Shown here piece after piece: positions 27,081 to 38,934 of a stretch of DNA of 64,000 nt; position 1 is the stretch's first letter; every line of letters starts with the position of its first letter. Source of the stretch: Macrotis lagotis (Eukaryota > Chordata > Mammalia > Peramelemorphia > Peramelidae); contig NC_133666.1 of NCBI RefSeq assembly GCF_037893015.1, positions 562,491,468 to 562,555,467 on the forward strand, read 5' to 3'. The position numbers were made by a program, and so were the translations under genes. The notes under the pieces are model-generated. The model was given only the letters and a program-made list of their open reading frames with translations. It searched no databases and was not told the DNA's origin.

Positions 27081-27940
27081 AATATTGTGTGTTCAACATA
27101 AAAGCTAAACGTGGGAAAAATGATAGCACAAAACAAATAATATTCATGCTATAAATTACACTTGTTTTTCTTTTATTCAAAGAGATGAGAATAAAGTGAA
27201 AACATACCCTGTAAAATGGAAATCCTCATTTTTTAAGAAACTACTAAAGACTCTCTCATTTTACCAAATATTGACAATCTCAAATTTATCATTTTGCACA
27301 AGATGTTACAAGGAAGGCAAAACTTGGGACTGTTATTTTTTTTTTGACTTTGACCCAGTGTCCTTCTCAAGAAAGACTGATGAATATAGAAGCAACACAG
27401 TCCAAACCCATTCTGGTGATAATCCCACCACTCAGCAGCTACATGAGAGATGTAATCATTCTCTGATAAGAATACTAGATGTCTCTCATTTCATAAAATT
27501 CTCTGTTGAAGCCCAGCGAAAGGGACATTGGAATTCTCTCCCCAAATGGCATAAAGGTGAAGTGCATCTTTTTCACACATAGGTCCTAAAACAACCCTAT
27601 TATAATAGTTTTCTTCCTGGGGACTGTCTTGTTTTAAAATCAACAATAAAAATTCAGGTCAGTCTGTTAGGAGCTATGGCTCACGTAAACAAAGCCCTCA
27701 TTGAAATGAATCATGGAATCATTCGCTTCTATAGCAACTTCAAGAAATAAGAGCAAGAAAATGATATTGTGACTTCTCATGGGATCCCAATCTATTCTTG
27801 AACTGTTATAAATACTTTTTTTTGTTTTTTAAGGATAATTCAGCAGCACAATTCATCTTCCTATTTGAATAAATAGTACTGAATCAGGAGAATGAATATT
27901 AGAAAGTACTTTAAATTTTACATAGTTTTATGATTGTATA
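27081..27940. other. Intergenic, unclassified
   Basis: No named repeat. It contains an isolated 128-codon + strand open frame (27196-27582) without recognisable domains, which I do not call a gene. Confidence 0.45.
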
Positions 27941-27947
27941 TATGCAT

Positions 27948-27990
27948 GTGTATGTGTGTGTGTGTGTATATATATATTATATATATATAC

Positions 27991-28023
<33 letters not shown>
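27948..28023. repeat. (TG)n/(TA)n microsatellite
   Basis: Alternating TG then long TA runs with small interruptions. Confidence 0.9.
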
Positions 28024-28034
28024 TTAATTTGATC

Positions 28035-28480
28035 TTATTGACCCCTACTCTCCAAGGTGGATTTATCCTAGCTATTATCCTACACTTATAAAAGAAGAAA
28101 CTAGGGCTAAAACTCTGACTTGTCCTGTGTCACGCAGCAAACATATATCAGAAGCAAGATTCAAATTAAGGTTTTCCTAACCCCAAGACAAAATATCTAT
28201 ATATTCTGCAACCAGCTGCCTCTAAAAAGATTGACTCATGAAACTAGGTTTTACTTTTGAACTAATAACTCTATTTCTTTATAAATATCACTTACTCACA
28301 ATCTTTTAGGATTACAAGACCATATAGATTTAAGGGAAGCAGGAACTTAAACAATTATTTACAGTCTCTTAGAGGAAGTAACTGAGACCAGAGAAATGAA
28401 ATCTTGACCAAGGTCACACAATGTCGGAGTTGAGATTCGAACCAATAATGTTCACTCCAAACACAACATTTTTCTCCACT
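28035..28480 (-). repeat. Two antisense MIR-like remnants
   Basis: 28060-28220 ('gaagaaactagggctaaaac ... caaattaaggttttcctaac') and 28340-28480 ('gagaaatgaaatcttgacca ... gagattcgaaccaa') both read as reversed MIR/MAR cores. Confidence 0.55.
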
Positions 28481-28532
28481 GGATCATTCTGGTTTAAATA
28501 TATATATTATTAGTTAAAGAATGTTTCTGATT

Positions 28533-28770
28533 GGACAGCTAGGTGGCACAGTAGATAGAACATCCAGCCTGGGATCAGGAAGATTCATCTTAGTGAGTTC
28601 AAATCAGGTCTTAGACACTTAGCCATGTGACACTAGGCAAGTCACTTAACCCTGTTTGACTCAGTTTCCTTATCTGTGAAATGATCTGGAGAAGGAAATG
28701 GCAAACTTCTACAGTATCTTTTCTAAGAAAACCCCAAATGAGTCAGATTGAATCGAAATAGCTGAAGAAG
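28533..28770 (+). mobile_element. Long-form marsupial MAR-type SINE
   Basis: A full-length long form: head 'cagctaggtggcacagtaga', B box 'gagttcaaatcagg', 'caagtcacttaaccctgttt', then the extended part 'gatctggagaaggaaatggc' and 'agaaaaccccaaatgagtca'. This differs from the short-form SINE, which ends after 'ttgccttgcaaaa'. Confidence 0.88.
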
Positions 28771-28829
28771 CTCAGATATTTCTGGATCCAGCATTAATAG
28801 ACTTATAATAATCATATGATATAGTCAAA

Positions 28830-29060
28830 GTAGAAATAATAACTAATATTTCTATTCTGTTTTAAGGTTTGAAAAGTCTCTTATAAATATTATCTAATTT
28901 GAGACCTATGGAGTATATGCTATTATTATCATTTCCCATTTTACAGATGAAGAAATTGAGAATGGGAGAAATTAGTAATTTTCCCAGAATCCAATCAGTT
29001 GGCAAATCTTTGAAGGTAGATTTGAACTTGGGTCTTACTCACTCCAGCTCTAGAAAATGA
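28830..29060 (-). repeat. Antisense MIR/MAR-type SINE, long form
   Basis: 'cccattttacagatgaagaa', 'agattt gaacttgggtctta'-type B box region and 'actcactccagctcta' in reverse-strand order. Confidence 0.7.
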
Positions 29061-29090
29061 CACTTTCCTGGAGAAACTGTGATTATATAA

Positions 29091-29330
29091 TTAGCAGGAA
29101 GTTAGATTTGGTCTCAGAAGAGTCTAGGTTTGAATCTTACCTTGGGTCCTTACAATCTATATAAAACTGGACAAATCAGTTGGACTCTATAGCTTAAGTT
29201 TCTCAATGATCATCATCATCATCATCATCACCATCATTATCATCATCATCATATCTTGTAAGATTATGAAGATAAAATACTTTGTGAAATAAAGTGCTTT
29301 GTGAAATTTGAAAATCTATCTAAAGTTACT
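29091..29330 (+). repeat. Decayed SINE with internal (ATC)n run
   Basis: 'agtctaggtttgaatcttac' resembles the B-box region. An (ATC)n tract lies at about 29208-29251, followed by a SINE-like tail 'gaagataaaatactttgtga'. Confidence 0.55.
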
Positions 29331-30210
29331 GTTATTGTCATTTCATGCTTTCTATTTTGTTCTTATCTTATTAAAAAGAATATCCAGATAGATACAGTGC
29401 TAGGACAAAATGATATTCTACTATTATAATTATTATATTTATATTTAATGTTCTATGTACTACTGCACATGTGGGCAAAGTAACTACTTTTGTGCATAAA
29501 AGTTTTGAAAGAAGCTCATCTTCTGTAACCTCATTTTCAACAGAAGTTTTCTTGGACATATAGACTTTGGGGGTTATGGATATCATCCTGCTCTCATATT
29601 ATTATGACTTCTTCCAGAGTTGAATAGATTTAAAGTTTTCAATTCATATAATTTGAAGATTATGAGTATTTGGTATGATGACATCTATTAAAATTGTTAG
29701 ATTTTATTTTATTTTATTTTATAAGTCAATGATCTACCCAGGAGATTGAGAGCAACAGTTTGGTTTAGGAAAATGGTTTGCTTCCAGGGAGGCTTTTATT
29801 TGAATTCTCTAGGATTTTTTGATATCTATATTTGTATCCTTAGTCCATGAAATTTGAAATAAGTTTCAAATACATATTTTACCACAAGCTTTTGACTTCT
29901 TAGTTATTCACAGGCTATTAATTTTTTGTTTTGTACATTGATATATGGGACACTTGCTACCAATTACTTGCATATCCTCCATTGAATATTAAGTTCAAAG
30001 TTCTTTAAAATGACTCTTCTGTCATTTCTAGTATTCATGAATTGTAATCATCAGCCCTTCCATTTCCATATAAAATTCTGTATGATTTATCAATTTTTTT
30101 CATTGCTTCATTGTCAACATGTTATTGACTCATTTCATGATAATGAAATGGATTCTTTGGAAGTCCTTTAGGATTCAATATTGGATTTTAAGCATTTTAT
30201 ATGTTCTATC
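29331..30210. other. Intergenic, unclassified
   Basis: AT-rich, with a TTTTA run near 29701-29722. A block at about 29793-29842 is similar to one at about 30999-31045, so both may belong to one old repeat family. No coding signature. Confidence 0.45.
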
Positions 30211-30224
30211 TAGAAGTAAGTCAT

Positions 30225-30365
30225 GGGGGCAGCTAGGTGGCACAGTGGATAAAGCATGGGCCCTGGAATCAGGAGTACTTGGGTTCAAATCCGGTCTCAG
30301 ACATTTAATAATTACCTAGCTGTGTAGCCTTGGGCAAGCCACTTAACCCCATTTGCTTTGCAAAA
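30225..30365 (+). mobile_element. Short-form SINE (WSINE1/MAR type)
   Basis: 'gggggcagctaggtggcaca', B box 'gggttcaaatccgg', 'aataattacctagctgtgta' and 'gccacttaaccccatttgct'. Flanked by a short duplication tagaagt (30211-30217 and 30527-30533), which places the expanded tail inside the insertion. Confidence 0.9.
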
Positions 30366-30529
30366 ACAGTAAATATATAAATAAATATATAAATAAACAA
30401 ACCAACAAACAAACAAATAAATAAATAAATGGATGAATAGACAGACAGACAGATAGACAGACAGACAGATAGATAGATAGATAGATGAATGAAATAAACA
30501 AATAAACAAACAAATAAATGAATAAATAG
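30362..30529. repeat. Tetranucleotide array grown from a SINE tail
   Basis: Interspersed AAAT, AAAC, GACA and GATA units for about 165 bp. It occupies the position of the SINE poly(A) tail and stops at the right-hand target duplication. Open frames over it (Ser/Leu/Ile/Cys-rich on the minus strand) are artefacts. Confidence 0.9.
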
Positions 30530-31830
30530 AAGTCACAATCACATACATTTAACCAAAACAATAGCATGTACTTGTGATAAACTTTTTCTGTAATACAGTG
30601 GAGTGATAGCTCTGATCTAAAGGTGCTCCTGAAGTTTCCTTATCATGCTTTCTGTTTATCACATACTCTAAGAATGTTTCTTAATTTTCTTTTTATCATT
30701 TTTGTAAAAAAAATTAATATTTCAACAATCTCCTTAGGGTGATAGGCCGGTACTTTATGAATTTTGCCCTGGTTTGTGTGAGGACAGTTTTCATATTTGG
30801 TATGGCCCAATTTATACTCCCAAAAGTGTGCATAAATATTGCATAGTTGATAATTACTTTAAATATTTTTCCCACTCAGTTTTGATTTCAGAATGCTAGT
30901 AAGTCTCTTAACTTTTTTCAACTAGACCTATTTTCTTGTCAACTTTAAGTGTCATGTGTATTACCTAGAAAAGTACAAGATATTTCTTAGGTCTTAGGTT
31001 GAATTCTCTAGGATACTTTAATATCCATGTTTATATTATAGGAATTTGTTCAAAATTGGTTCAAAATAACCTCTGAATTCAAACTGAAAGATTTTTGTCT
31101 CTGTGTTTCCTTGGCATGTTTAAAAAATTATATCTTGATCAAGTTCAAATTACATTTCTATATACTGGAGAAAATATTCCAAAAGATGATTATTGTTTTT
31201 TTTCAGTGGAGACATTTACTATATTTTAATGAATTTAAAGTGAGATAGAAATATAATGATCTTGAACTGACTCCATGGAAAATACAATATTTTATATCAA
31301 TTGTTTTGAGTTTTGTATTGGTGGTATGATGTATAAAAGAACTTTATGATCCCAACTTGGTTATAATTTATATTTTATATGGAAGGGCAATGAGTGCAAA
31401 ACTGAATCAAAAGCTTTGTGTTAGTCAATAATGTATTATTATTATTATGAGCTTTAGATTTTTAACAATTACTGAATCAATAATAAACTACTTATCATAT
31501 CCTTGTGGTATTTTTTGCCCACTATTTTGCTCCTCAGACAGCATATTTCACTCTTACAACTTTTGGGTTTTTTCAGTGAATGATATGAATCTTTTGTGTA
31601 AACTCTATTAAGCAAGTAATTTGGAATGGTCACTGTTATACTTTCTCTTAAGAAAAGGTTTGTGTCTGAAAGGAAGTTGATAAAATTCTTTGAAGCAATT
31701 CATGAACCACTATGAAGCATTTGAACAAATAATTAGCTATCTTATTTAGCCTTGCCACTTCCAGGTTTGGCAAAAAATCAAGAATTCCAGTTACTTCCCT
31801 TGTAATTGTTTTGTCATTCATAATGTTAAT
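30530..31830. other. Intergenic, unclassified; possible old antisense RTE-clade piece
   Basis: Near 31400-31440 'aatcaaaagctttgtgttag' followed by 'tcaataat' resembles the reverse strand of an RTE-type reverse-transcriptase motif. This is a memory-based hint only. Nothing else is recognisable. Confidence 0.3.
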
Positions 31831-32875
31831 GGGGGCAGCTAAATGGTTCAGTGGATGATGATGATAATGATGATGGTCATCCTTCCTAAACAATGAGGTC
31901 CAAGATATCATATACATGGTATCATTACTTACACACTATTTTTATTAGAGTGAGGTCAGTGTTAGGCAAAGACATCCTTCTCACTTGCCTTTTCCAGAAC
32001 CATTTCACCTCTTAGCCTGACTGATAGGAAACAGCACTCTTGATGAAGTCTGGATTCTGCAAGAGTCATTACTCTGGTAGATGTAATTTTTCTTCTGTAA
32101 TAGTGAGGCTCCATGGTGCTCTGGCAATGCTGGGCAAAGCTCTAGTAAATAAAATTGGTGAAATAACATTGCATTCAAACCTGCTTCTCAATGGACTAAT
32201 CACCAGTCTAGTGGTTTTATGAACAACTCAATAGTATAACATTAGCTACAACTTTTCAATAAGATTTGAACAAAACCACTTTGCCCCTAGAGATCTTTGT
32301 TGCTCAGCTCTGTTAGTATACTCCCCCGAACTTAAACTCACCAGATACTGCAAGAACCATGACACTTTCCAAGACATGGGCCCCTCTTTCTGGGCAAACT
32401 CATTCCAGTGCAGCCCTGTCCTTAATAAAGAAAAGATAATTCATTCCAGAGCTCCTGCAGGATTTGTTGTATTCCCACATTGGATGTCTTGAGGTGCCAC
32501 CCAGATCCTCTCTGCCACCCCAGATTCAGGGATCTGAGCCTGAATCCTTTTAAATCCCCCTTGGGCAATGGAGGCAAGGAGAGCAATGCCCATGCCTTTG
32601 AGATAAAGTCTACCTATCTCTCAGGACCATGTGGCCCATGTTCAACTTTTGTTCCCATGACACCCTTCTCCATTTCAGCCTTCAAAGATGTCATTTGAAT
32701 ATTTTCATCATCATCTGATTTAAGATACTTAAAAGTCATGTGACCATGGGCAGGTCACTTAAACCTATTTGCCTCAGAAGGAAATGACAAAACATTCCAG
32801 TATCTTTGCCAAGAGAATCCAAATAGTGTCATAAAGAGTTGGATATGACTGAAAGCAAGTGTACAACAAACTATT
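31831..32875 (+). repeat. Composite: long-form SINE split by an insert containing 28S rRNA-derived sequence
   Basis: The SINE head (31831-31856, 'gggggcagctaaatggttca') is followed by a GAT-rich run, a block resembling another marsupial dispersed repeat (about 31876-32030), and then an antisense 28S-like block. The SINE resumes at about 32720 with 'gtgaccatgggcaggtcact' and ends 'gttggatatgactgaaagca'. The SINE middle, including the B box, is missing. The nature of the 31876-32030 block is from memory and tentative. Confidence 0.6.
32040..32716 (-). pseudogene. Ancient 28S rRNA-derived pseudogene, antisense
   Basis: Read on the minus strand, 32310-32716 is collinear with the region of 28S rRNA around ATTCAAA...CTTTGAAGG, GGAGAAGGGT, AGTTGAACATGGG (32635-32647), GGTCCTGAGAGAT (32616-32628), CAGATCCC.GAATC, TCTTTTCTTT and GAGGGGCCC.TG.CTTGG (32369-32386). 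Differences are mostly C-to-T and G-to-A, as in CpG decay. The remaining 32040-32300 looks like parts of the 28S 3' domain after an internal deletion (for example TGTTCA...CCACTA and AATGACT...AGAATCC), with lower confidence. It is not a functional rRNA gene. Confidence 0.82.
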
Positions 32876-33063
32876 AATAACACAGAAGTTTTCTGTTACT
32901 CATTTGATCAAATGTGTGCTTTTCTTGGAATGTACTTCTTTCAAACCTTGGCATCCATGCACTTCTTTATACTTCTTCTTTAGGAATTCTTGCTTATCTT
33001 GAATTTCTTTACTTCTCAATATTCTGTAGTAAGGTTAAATTGACATTGGTTTACCATTATCAA

Positions 33064-33103
<40 letters not shown>

Positions 33104-33105
33104 TC
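32876..33105. other. Short gap with (ATC)n run
   Basis: Unclassified sequence ending in about 14 ATC units (33060-33102). It directly adjoins the poly(T) end of the antisense HAL1-like element. Confidence 0.8.
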
Positions 33106-33107
33106 AT

Positions 33108-36100
33108 TCTTTTTTAATTGTATTTTCCCCAGTTACATATGAAAACAAGTTTTAACATTCATTTTTAAAACTTTGAGATCTGAATTCTGTCCCTTCTTCC
33201 CAACTACCACCTCCCCCTCATTGTGAAAGCATGTTATTTGATATAGGTTAAGAATGTGTAGTCATGTGAAACATTTCTATAAATTCATGTTATGAAAATA
33301 AACATAGGCCTCTTTCCTCCCTGAAAAAAAGAAACCTCAAGAAAAATAAGTTTAAAAAATAGTATGCTTCAATCTGTATTTAGATACCATCAGCTCTGTC
33401 TCTGGGATGGATAGTATTCTTTATCATAAATCCTTCAAAGTCATCTTGGGTCATAGCATTGCTGAGAAAGGGTAGATCATTCACAACTGATCATCCTACA
33501 ACATTGTTACTTTGTATATAGTACATTCCCATTTCATCTGCTCATGTAAATCTTTCCAGATATTACTGAGAGCATTCTTCTCATCATTTCTTATAACAGA
33601 ATAGCATTCCATCATAATCATATACCACAATTTGTTCAGTCATACCCTAAATGATGCATACCCTTTCAATTTTCAGCTCCTTGCCACAAGAAAAAAGTTG
33701 CTATAAATATCTTTATACATACAGGTGCTTTTCCTTCCCATTTTTCACCATTTTCTGGAATATCCACCTAGCAGTATTGCTCAGTCAAAGGATAGGGATG
33801 GATTTGTAGCCCTTTGGGTGTAGTTCCAAATTGTTGTTGAATCATTTCACAACTCCTCTAATATTAAAGTGCATTAAGGTCTCATTTTCCCTATATCCCC
33901 TGCAATATTCATCATTTTCTCTTTCTGTCTTATTAGCCAATCCAATAGGTATAAGGCAGTTAATCAGAATTGCTTTAATTTGCATTTCTCCAATCAACAG
34001 AGAATTAAGATTTTTTTTAATGTGATCATAGATAGCATTGATAACCTCATCTGAAAACTGTTCAGAAATTTTACTCGTTTAGTATTAGGTAATGACCCTT
34101 GTTATTTTATACATTTGATTCAGTTTTCTATGTTTGAAAATAAAGGTCTTTATCAGAGAAACATGCTTCAATACTTTTCCCATAATGATAACTATATTTC
34201 TTGCCATCCTATTCCCCCCCATTTTTCTATTCTTTCTCTCCTTTCACCCTGTCCCTCCTCAAAAGCATTTTGCATTTGATCACCCCCTCCCAGAATTTTC
34301 CCTCCTTTTTATCACCTACCCTTCCTTTCTCCCATTCCCTTCCCCTACTACTTTCCTCTAGGGTAATAAGTGCATGTTATTCACTCTCTAAGCCAATTGC
34401 AATGAGAGTAAAGTTCACTCACTCCCTCTCACTCCCCTCCTCTTCTACTCTACTGCAAAAATTTTCTTGTCTCTTTTTTGTGAAATAGCTTAATCCATTA
34501 TATCTCCCTCTTTCCCTTTCTGCCAGTACTTTCCTCTCTCATCTCTTAATTCCATTTTTAATATATTATACCTTAAAATTCAACTCACACTTGTGCCTTG
34601 TCATTCTATCGGCCCTAATTAATGAGAACATTCATGTGAGTTGTCTATCATCTTCCCATGTATGAATATAAGTAGTTCAACATCAACATTTACCTTTCCT
34701 GTTTACCTTTTAATGTTCCACTATTTAAATAAAAGAATTTTCTGTTCAGCCCTGATTTTTTCATCAGAAAAGTTTGGAAGTTCCCTGTTTCATTAAAAAT
34801 CCATTTTTTCCCTGAAAGAGTATGTTCAATTTTGCTAAGCAGTTGATTTTTGGTTGTAATCCAAGCTCTTATGCCTTCTAGAATATCATATTCCAATCCC
34901 TATGGTTCTTTAATGTAGATGCTGCTAAATCTTGTGTCATTCTGACTATGGTTCCACAATGATTGAATTACTTCTTTCAGGTTGCTTGCAATATTTTTCT
35001 CTTTAACTTGGGAGCTCTGAAATTTGATTATAATATTCCTGGAAGTTTTCATTTTGAGATCTCTTTCAGATAGTGATCAGTGCATTCCTTCAATCTTTAT
35101 TTTACCACTCTGCTTTTATAATATTAGGACAGTTTTCCCTGATAAATTCTTGAAAGATGATGTCCAAGTCTTTTTTTACATTTAAATAGTTTATTTATTT
35201 GTTTATCCAACTACATGTACCACTAGTTTTTACTAATCATTTTTTGCAAGGTTTTGAGTTTTATGTTTTTTTTCCTCTCCCCTCCCCTTGACAGAAAGCA
35301 TTCTGATATAAACTCTAAATTTATAACCTGCTAAACATGGATTGATATTAAACATATTGTGAGAGAAGAATTAGATACAAATGGAAGAAAGTAAATGTTA
35401 GAGAGAGAAAAATGACATAATACTTAGGATAATTTTTAATAACTGAAGATAATAAGCTTTGATCTTCATTTAAACACCCAAATTCCTTGTCTGAATATGG
35501 ATGGTATTTTCTATCACAAGTCCCTTAAAATTGTTGATTACTGAACTGTTGAAATGAACAAGTCCTTCATAGTTGATCATGACTCCATGCTGTTGTTAAG
35601 GTGGAAAATGTTCTTCTGGTTCTGCTCATTTCATTCAGCATCAATTCATGCAAATCTTTCTAGGTCTTCCTGAAATCTTGTACTTCATGATTTCTTAAAA
35701 AAAAAACAATAATGTTCCATCCCATACATATTCCACAATCGTTCAGTTATTCTCCAATTGATGAGCATCCCCTCAATTTACAATTCTTTGCCGCTACAAA
35801 AAGAGCTACTATGAATACCTTTGTACTTGTGGGATTTTTAACTTTTTTCATGATCTTTTCAGGATATAGCTCCAGTAATGGTATTGCTGGATCAAAGAAT
35901 ATGCACATTTTATTGCCCTTTGAGCATAATTCCAAATTTCTCTCCATAAAGGTTTAATTATTTCACAACTCCACCAACAATGCATTGGTGTCCCAGTTTT
36001 CCCTCATCCCCTCCAAGAGTGATTATTTTCCTTTATAGCAATATTGATTAATCTGAGAGGAACCAGGTGGTACCTCAGAGATGTTTTAAATCGAATTTCT

Positions 36101-38335
36101 CTAATCAATAATGCTTTAGAGCAATTTTTCATATGACTTTAGATAGATTTTATTTCTTTATCTGAGAATTGCCTTCCCATATCCTTTGACCATTTATCAA
36201 GTGGGAATGATTTGTCTTTTTATAAATTTGACTCAGTTCTCTATATATCTTAGAAATGAGTGTTTTGTCAGGAACACCATGTAAAAATTGTTTCCCAACT
36301 TACTAAATTTCTTTAAATCTTAGTTGCTGTGGTTTTATTTGTGTAAAACCTTTTTAATTTAATGTAATCAAAATTATCCAGTTTGTTTTTTATAATGTTC
36401 TCTTCTCTTCTTTGGACATAAAATGCTTCCTTTTCCATAGATTTAACATGTAAACTATTCCTTGTTCATTAATTTGGCTTATAATATTACCTTTCATGTC
36501 TAAATCCTGCACCCATTTTGACCTCATCCTAGTTTAGGGTGTGAGATATTGGGCTATGCCTAGTTTCTGTCTCAGCCTTTTTTTGATCATGGCTTTCAGA
36601 TAGTCCAATAATTTTTAAGTGATCTCTTCTGGATTTATTTTCCAGGTCAATTATTTTTCCAATGACATATTTCAAATTTTCTTCTAGTTTTTCATTGTTT
36701 TTGTTATATTTTTTTTTCTCCATTTCTCATAAAGTTATCAGATTCCCCTTGAACAATTCTATATTTCAAGGAATTATTTTCATTGGTGAGTTTTTCTATC
36801 TCCTTTTCCATTTGATTAATTCTGCTTTTTAAGACATTCTTATCATTGGTTTTTTGATCAACTTTTTTCCAGTTGGCTTTTTAGATGTTATTTTCTTCAA
36901 TATTTTTTGAACCTCCTTCACCAAGCTGCTGACTCAGTTTTCATGACTTTCATGCATCATTCTCATTTCTCATCCCAATTTTCCCTGTCTCCCATATTTG
37001 ATTTTCAAAACCTTTTAAAACTCCTCCATGTCCTGAGACCAGTTCATATTTTCCTTGGATGTTTTGGATGTAGAAATTTTGAATTTGGTATCTTCTCCTG
37101 AGTGTGAATTTTGATCTTCCTTATCACCATAGTAACTGTCTATGATCAGATTGTTCTTCTTCTGTTGTTTGCTCATTTCTCCAGACCATAACGTGACTTT
37201 AACTCTCTGTTAAGGCAGATCTCTACTTCCAGGATGGAGGGAATATTGTCCTAAGCTTTTGAGGTTTTTTGGGCAGATGTTTTGTGAGATACTTTGAGAG
37301 ACCTGTAAGCTTTCAATTCTTTCAAGATTGTATGGTCTAAGAAGAGGTTTTTCTAGCTGCTGGTATCTCTGCTGTTGGTAAACTGTCAGGACCTGGATTG
37401 CCCTGTAGCTAAGAGCCGCCTACTGGCTTTCCCACTCTCCCACCTCCTGGACTTTATTTCTCCTTTTCCCCAAAAGAGGCAAATCTTCACAGAAGATCCT
37501 CCATGATGGCTACTATTGAAAACTTCTTTGAATCTTCTTTTTTTCTTAGTGGGCTCTGTAGTGTGAATGTCAAAGTACAGGCTTCATTTATCTTTGGTAA
37601 GGAAAAGCTCTGGGAGCATATTACTTTCATACTACCACCACCTTGGCTTTACCCCAAAAGTCTAAGAAAAGGTTTTTACTACTACTGCCCTGACCTGTAC
37701 TCTGGTCTGTGGGTGATCGCAAGCACTTCTTTCTGCCCTGGAGTTGAGAGGAGGATCTCCCATTCCCCTGGGCAACAAGCCCTGTTATGCTACCCTTCTT
37801 CCTGAGACTGTGACCCAGATCACTGTATGTGCAAAACAACAGTCTTGCCTCAGTCACAACAAAGAAAACCCTGAAATCTCCTTCTGATCCCTTACTATCA
37901 GTGAACTGAAAACTCTGGAAGCAGCTACTGCTGTTGTTTCAGTGGCTCCCAAAATCTGTTGCTAGTCAGCTGGTGTCCTGACTGCACTGGACTGTCCTCT
38001 ACTCTCATCCCAGAGCAGCAGATTTTTCCTGCTGACCTTCCAAGTTGTCCTTGGCAATCTCTTGGCTGAGAGGTCTAGAGATTGCCACCACCCAGTCACC
38101 CTGCTTCCTATTTCTGGATTGCTGGGGCCAGTTCTTTCTGGCATAACCTGCACTGCACTCCTCTCTCATCATGCTACAACATACCCTTTCCACTGCTCTT
38201 CCAAGTTGTCCTGGGCTGGAAAATTGTTTCACTCAGTCTTTTTGTGAATTCTGCCATTCTAGAATTCTTAGTCATTATTTAAAGGAGTTATCAGGTGAGT
38301 CCTGCCTTTTCTCTGTCATCTTAACTCCATATCCC
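33108..38335 (-). mobile_element. HAL1-like (half-L1) element, antisense, with nested L1
   Basis: Read on the minus strand: a 5' UTR beginning near 38335 ('gagaaaaggcaggactcacc'), an ORF1 start ATG at 37176-37174 (MSKQQKKNNLIIDSYYGDKE), coiled-coil-like ORF1, and the ORF1 C-terminal region near 34740-34900. A purine-rich spacer (about 34200-34600) follows, then a 3' part that begins inside the C-terminus of L1 ORF2. No endonuclease or reverse-transcriptase domain is present between ORF1 and the tail. The 3' end is at about 33110. ORF1 is broken by frameshifts and by the nested L1 at 35178-36577. The element at 42555-49957 has the same architecture. Confidence 0.75.
35178..36577 (-). mobile_element. 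5'-truncated L1 nested in HAL1-like element, antisense
   Basis: It interrupts ORF1 of the surrounding element: minus-strand ORF1 reads ...ESHDQK before the break and resumes at 'acttggacatcatctttcaa' after it. The insert encodes L1 ORF2 C-terminal peptide (for example KVFIVALFVAAKNCKLRGCS) and a 3' UTR, ending in poly(T) on the + strand. The target duplication seems to lie within the T run, so its edges are approximate. Confidence 0.75.
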
Positions 38336-38934
38336 CTCCCTCCAAATATAATTATTTTTGTCTTTTATGTGTTCTGATAATAATTATCTTGGTATAAGTT
38401 ACTACACTAGAATAATTGTTTAATATTTAATATGTCTCCAATGCAGCTTTGACACTTTCTTATTTTTCAGAGAAGTAGTAGCAGAAGTAGTAGTTTCATT
38501 CATTTCTTTTCTGTTATTCTTATCATCATCATCATTGTTGTTACTGTTAACAACACATCTAAATAAAAAATATAAAGGACGAGATTAAAAAGTATTATGG
38601 GGGTTCAACTGTTAACAACTTTCACAAATTCCTAACACTGTTGCTAAAACTACAATGAAACATAAAACAAATTAAATAGAATGATTGACATATTATAAGG
38701 CCACTAAAGGTAGATTCATAAAATTTGAGCTGAGAGGACTCATACATGTCATCTGCTCCAAACCTTCTAAATTACAGATGAGAAAACTAAATCTTAAAGA
38801 GAGGAAATGACTAACTGAAAGTAAATGGTAGAGATCAGAATTTTAACCTCCTTTGGCTTTTTGATAGGAAAACATATAAAACTTTCTACTACTGCATCAT
38901 ATTGTAAATTGACAAGGAAGCAATGTATCTTTTG
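38336..38934. other. Intergenic, unclassified with a MIR-like scrap
   Basis: A MIR-like antisense scrap at about 38740-38860 ('attacagatgagaaaactaa'). A GTAGTAG and CATCATC-rich stretch lies near 38477-38540. The rest is unrecognised. Confidence 0.5.

Noticed and set aside
27196-27582. 128-codon + strand open frame
   Set aside because: No recognisable domain, splice sites or promoter. One frame of this length is not unexpected in 64 kb. Transcript evidence would be needed.
30312-30567. Minus-strand frames rich in Ser, Leu, Ile and Cys
   Set aside because: Translation of the tetranucleotide array in the SINE tail.
32040-32716. Functional 28S rRNA gene
   Set aside because: Only partial, highly diverged, with internal deletion and lying within a SINE composite; it cannot be a working rRNA gene.
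37503-38377. Short open frames on both strands
   Set aside because: They lie in the relatively GC-rich 5' UTR of the antisense HAL1-like element.
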